Source: Candidatus Kapaibacterium sp.
Lineage (GTDB): Bacteria > Bacteroidota > Ignavibacteria > Kapaibacteriales > UBA7675
Length of the DNA stretch: 64,000 nucleotides
Direction of reading: 5' to 3'
Assembly: GCA_028284775.1 (NCBI GenBank)
Contig: JANQRB010000139.1
Span: forward strand, 62,001 to 126,000
The stretch's first letter is position 1. Every line of letters begins with the position of its first letter. This document shows, one piece after another, positions 63,288 to 64,000 of this stretch. The translations under genes were made by a program, and so were the position numbers. The notes beneath the pieces are model-generated. The model was not told where the DNA came from. It did not search any database and saw nothing but the letters and a program-made list of their open reading frames with translations.

Positions 63288-63829
63288 TTTGATTAATTAC
63301 TGTCGGATTTCACTAAAAAAACCCTGATCTTGGTCGAGATACATGATATTGAATGTTGTGCCTGTCGTTCACAGCTTCGCTGGGTGCGATATCGCAGCAA
63401 GAAATGTCGCGATCGGAGATAAGTGGCGAGGCAAGGATGCTGATTCGCCGGAAGCTAAACCCGACGCACACGGATGTGCGTACAAAAAAGACAGTCAAAA
63501 TGTCTTTGCGGGAAGCAGCACACTGCCAATGCATCCTTGCAATTACTGCCCGAATTAAGACAAAGAAGTCGATTTATTATTCCGGTTTTATGGCGCTGGA
63601 AACGCTTGCCCATGACCTTCTTCTTTGGGTGACAATCGAGTTTCAAATTCTTTGCAAATCCTCGTCTACAGCTGGTAGATGAAAAAATTACTTAATAAGA
63701 GTTGCAATCTAAGGCGGCAAAAAAGCAGTTTTTTACGTAAAAATACGGATTGACTGCCAATCCAATCATTCGCATTACAAACTATCAACTGATTTCCGCA
63801 AAAAAATTTCGTCCTAAGCAAATGAATAC

Positions 63830-63860
63830 TTGACACGAAGAAAAAAATATAGTAATTTAG
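63830..63860 (+). promoter_or_regulatory. Promoter of the leader-like peptide gene
   Basis: TTGACA (63830-63835) with TAATTTAG (63853-63860): 17 nt from the -35-like hexamer, or TTGA-N19-TAATTTAG in the Bacteroidota reading (one mismatch in the second box). It ends 51 nt before the ATG. Confidence 0.5.
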
Positions 63861-63911
63861 CGATAGTTAAATCAAAAAGCAAGTCACTTAGTAACTGATG
63901 GAGAAATTTTT

Positions 63912-64000
63912 ATGAAAGCTTTTAATCTTGACACCCTGAGCCTTGACGAAATGTCGAACATCGATGCCGGTTCGAATGATCCTTTTGCCGGTTCTTTTTC
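63912..64000 (+). CDS. Leader-like small peptide, partial (possible RiPP precursor)
   Basis: Twenty-nine codons are visible before the window ends. The ATG at 63912 has GGAG 8 nt upstream and a promoter 51 nt upstream. The peptide starts MKAFNLDTLSLDEMSN and continues IDAGSNDPFAGSF. The block LSLDEMSNIDAG resembles the leader peptides of Bacteroidota small secreted or modified peptides (L-x-L-x-E-[LM]-x-x-I-x-[AG]-G, cleaved after the Gly pair). Here the pair is Ala-Gly. What follows would be the core. Maturation genes, if any, lie beyond the window. The class is inferred from this leader alone. Confidence 0.5.
   Translation, partial: MKAFNLDTLSLDEMSNIDAGSNDPFAGSF

Larger units (their letters stand above)
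62123..63911. other. 1.8-kb region without a credible gene
   Basis: Several frames of 60-110 codons exist on both strands (62598-62825, 62740-62982, 62721-62939, 63343-63682) but overlap each other and lack ribosome sites or family features. The stretch carries repeat copy B, a 15-bp direct repeat near 63164 and 63273, AT-rich DNA, and the promoter of the peptide at 63912. Confidence 0.55.

Noticed and set aside
63234..63290. Similarity between AATGTTACGTTTT near 63234 and the same string near 29629
   Set aside because: A shared 13-mer in AT-rich gaps is expected by chance; flanks align only loosely.
1..64000. CRISPR arrays, rRNA genes, insertion sequences
   Set aside because: None seen: no regularly spaced repeats, no rRNA sequence, no transposase-like frame.

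Overview
The window looks like a chromosomal piece from a member of the Bacteroidota/Chlorobiota (FCB) lineage, probably a deep-branching, Ignavibacteria- or Kapabacteria-like one. The evidence is a PorU-PorV type IX secretion (T9SS) pair and a PorZ-like protein, many secreted proteins with T9SS-type C-terminal sorting domains, Omp28 and DUF6029 families, a GWxTD protein, and promoters of the Bacteroidota form TTTG-N19/20-TAnnTTTG. The assignment to phylum level is inference; no rRNA is present. Coding density is high, but several 0.4-1.8 kb intergenic stretches hold repeats and hairpins. No CRISPR array, intact insertion sequence or phage was seen.

Layout. 1-6832 (minus): two tandem secreted CotH-kinase/lamin-tail proteins, the first cut by the window edge. 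6975-10840 (plus): PHP phosphoesterase, lumazine synthase (ribH), PorZ-like beta-propeller protein. 10907-13742: tRNA-Leu(GAG), then a gap with a dispersed repeat and a K+ channel/RCK protein flanked by an imperfect direct repeat. 13875-17227 (minus): FG-GAP-like T9SS cargo, a candidate structured RNA, and an unknown protein with an acidic tail. 17700-20617 (plus): class I aldolase and an ABC exporter half. 21012-26150 (minus): porU-porV. 26695-33108 (minus): Omp28/T9SS protein, then a TlpA - DUF6029 barrel - Omp28 lipoprotein group. 33495-37718 (plus): a small cargo protein, then infC-rpmI-rplT, pheS and a LolD-like ATPase. 37710-47288: a signalling block with STAS, RsbW-like, two RsbU/SpoIIE phosphatases, a CHASE-PAS histidine-kinase-like protein that has lost its phospho-accepting His, and its neighbouring receiver; a DUF4920 lipoprotein and a flavin reductase are embedded. 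47421-49831: folP, rpmG, MazG-like, TrmH/SpoU methyltransferase. 49994-54427 (minus): coiled-coil protein, large secreted protein and an orphan OmpR-type regulator. 54565-56675 (plus): FemAB-like acyltransferase coupled to a glycosyltransferase. 56705-59132 (minus): small membrane protein, hslV, hslU. 59330-62122 (plus): rimO and a GWxTD protein. 62123-64000: 1.8 kb without a credible gene, carrying the second repeat copy, then the start of a leader-like small peptide cut by the right edge.

How the parts fit. Much of the window serves the cell envelope: PorU/PorV/PorZ-like components handle at least six T9SS-type cargo proteins encoded in the same 64 kb, and the TlpA/Omp28 proteins with CxxC motifs suggest thiol chemistry on the exported side. 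The STAS/RsbW/RsbU set is a partner-switching module, with a degenerate kinase beside an intact receiver. The most worthwhile leads are the leader-like peptide at the right edge, the degenerate kinase/receiver pair, the inverted dispersed repeat, the tRNA-Leu direct repeat around the K+ channel gene, and two candidate structured RNAs (16248-16322 and the rpmI-rplT spacer).
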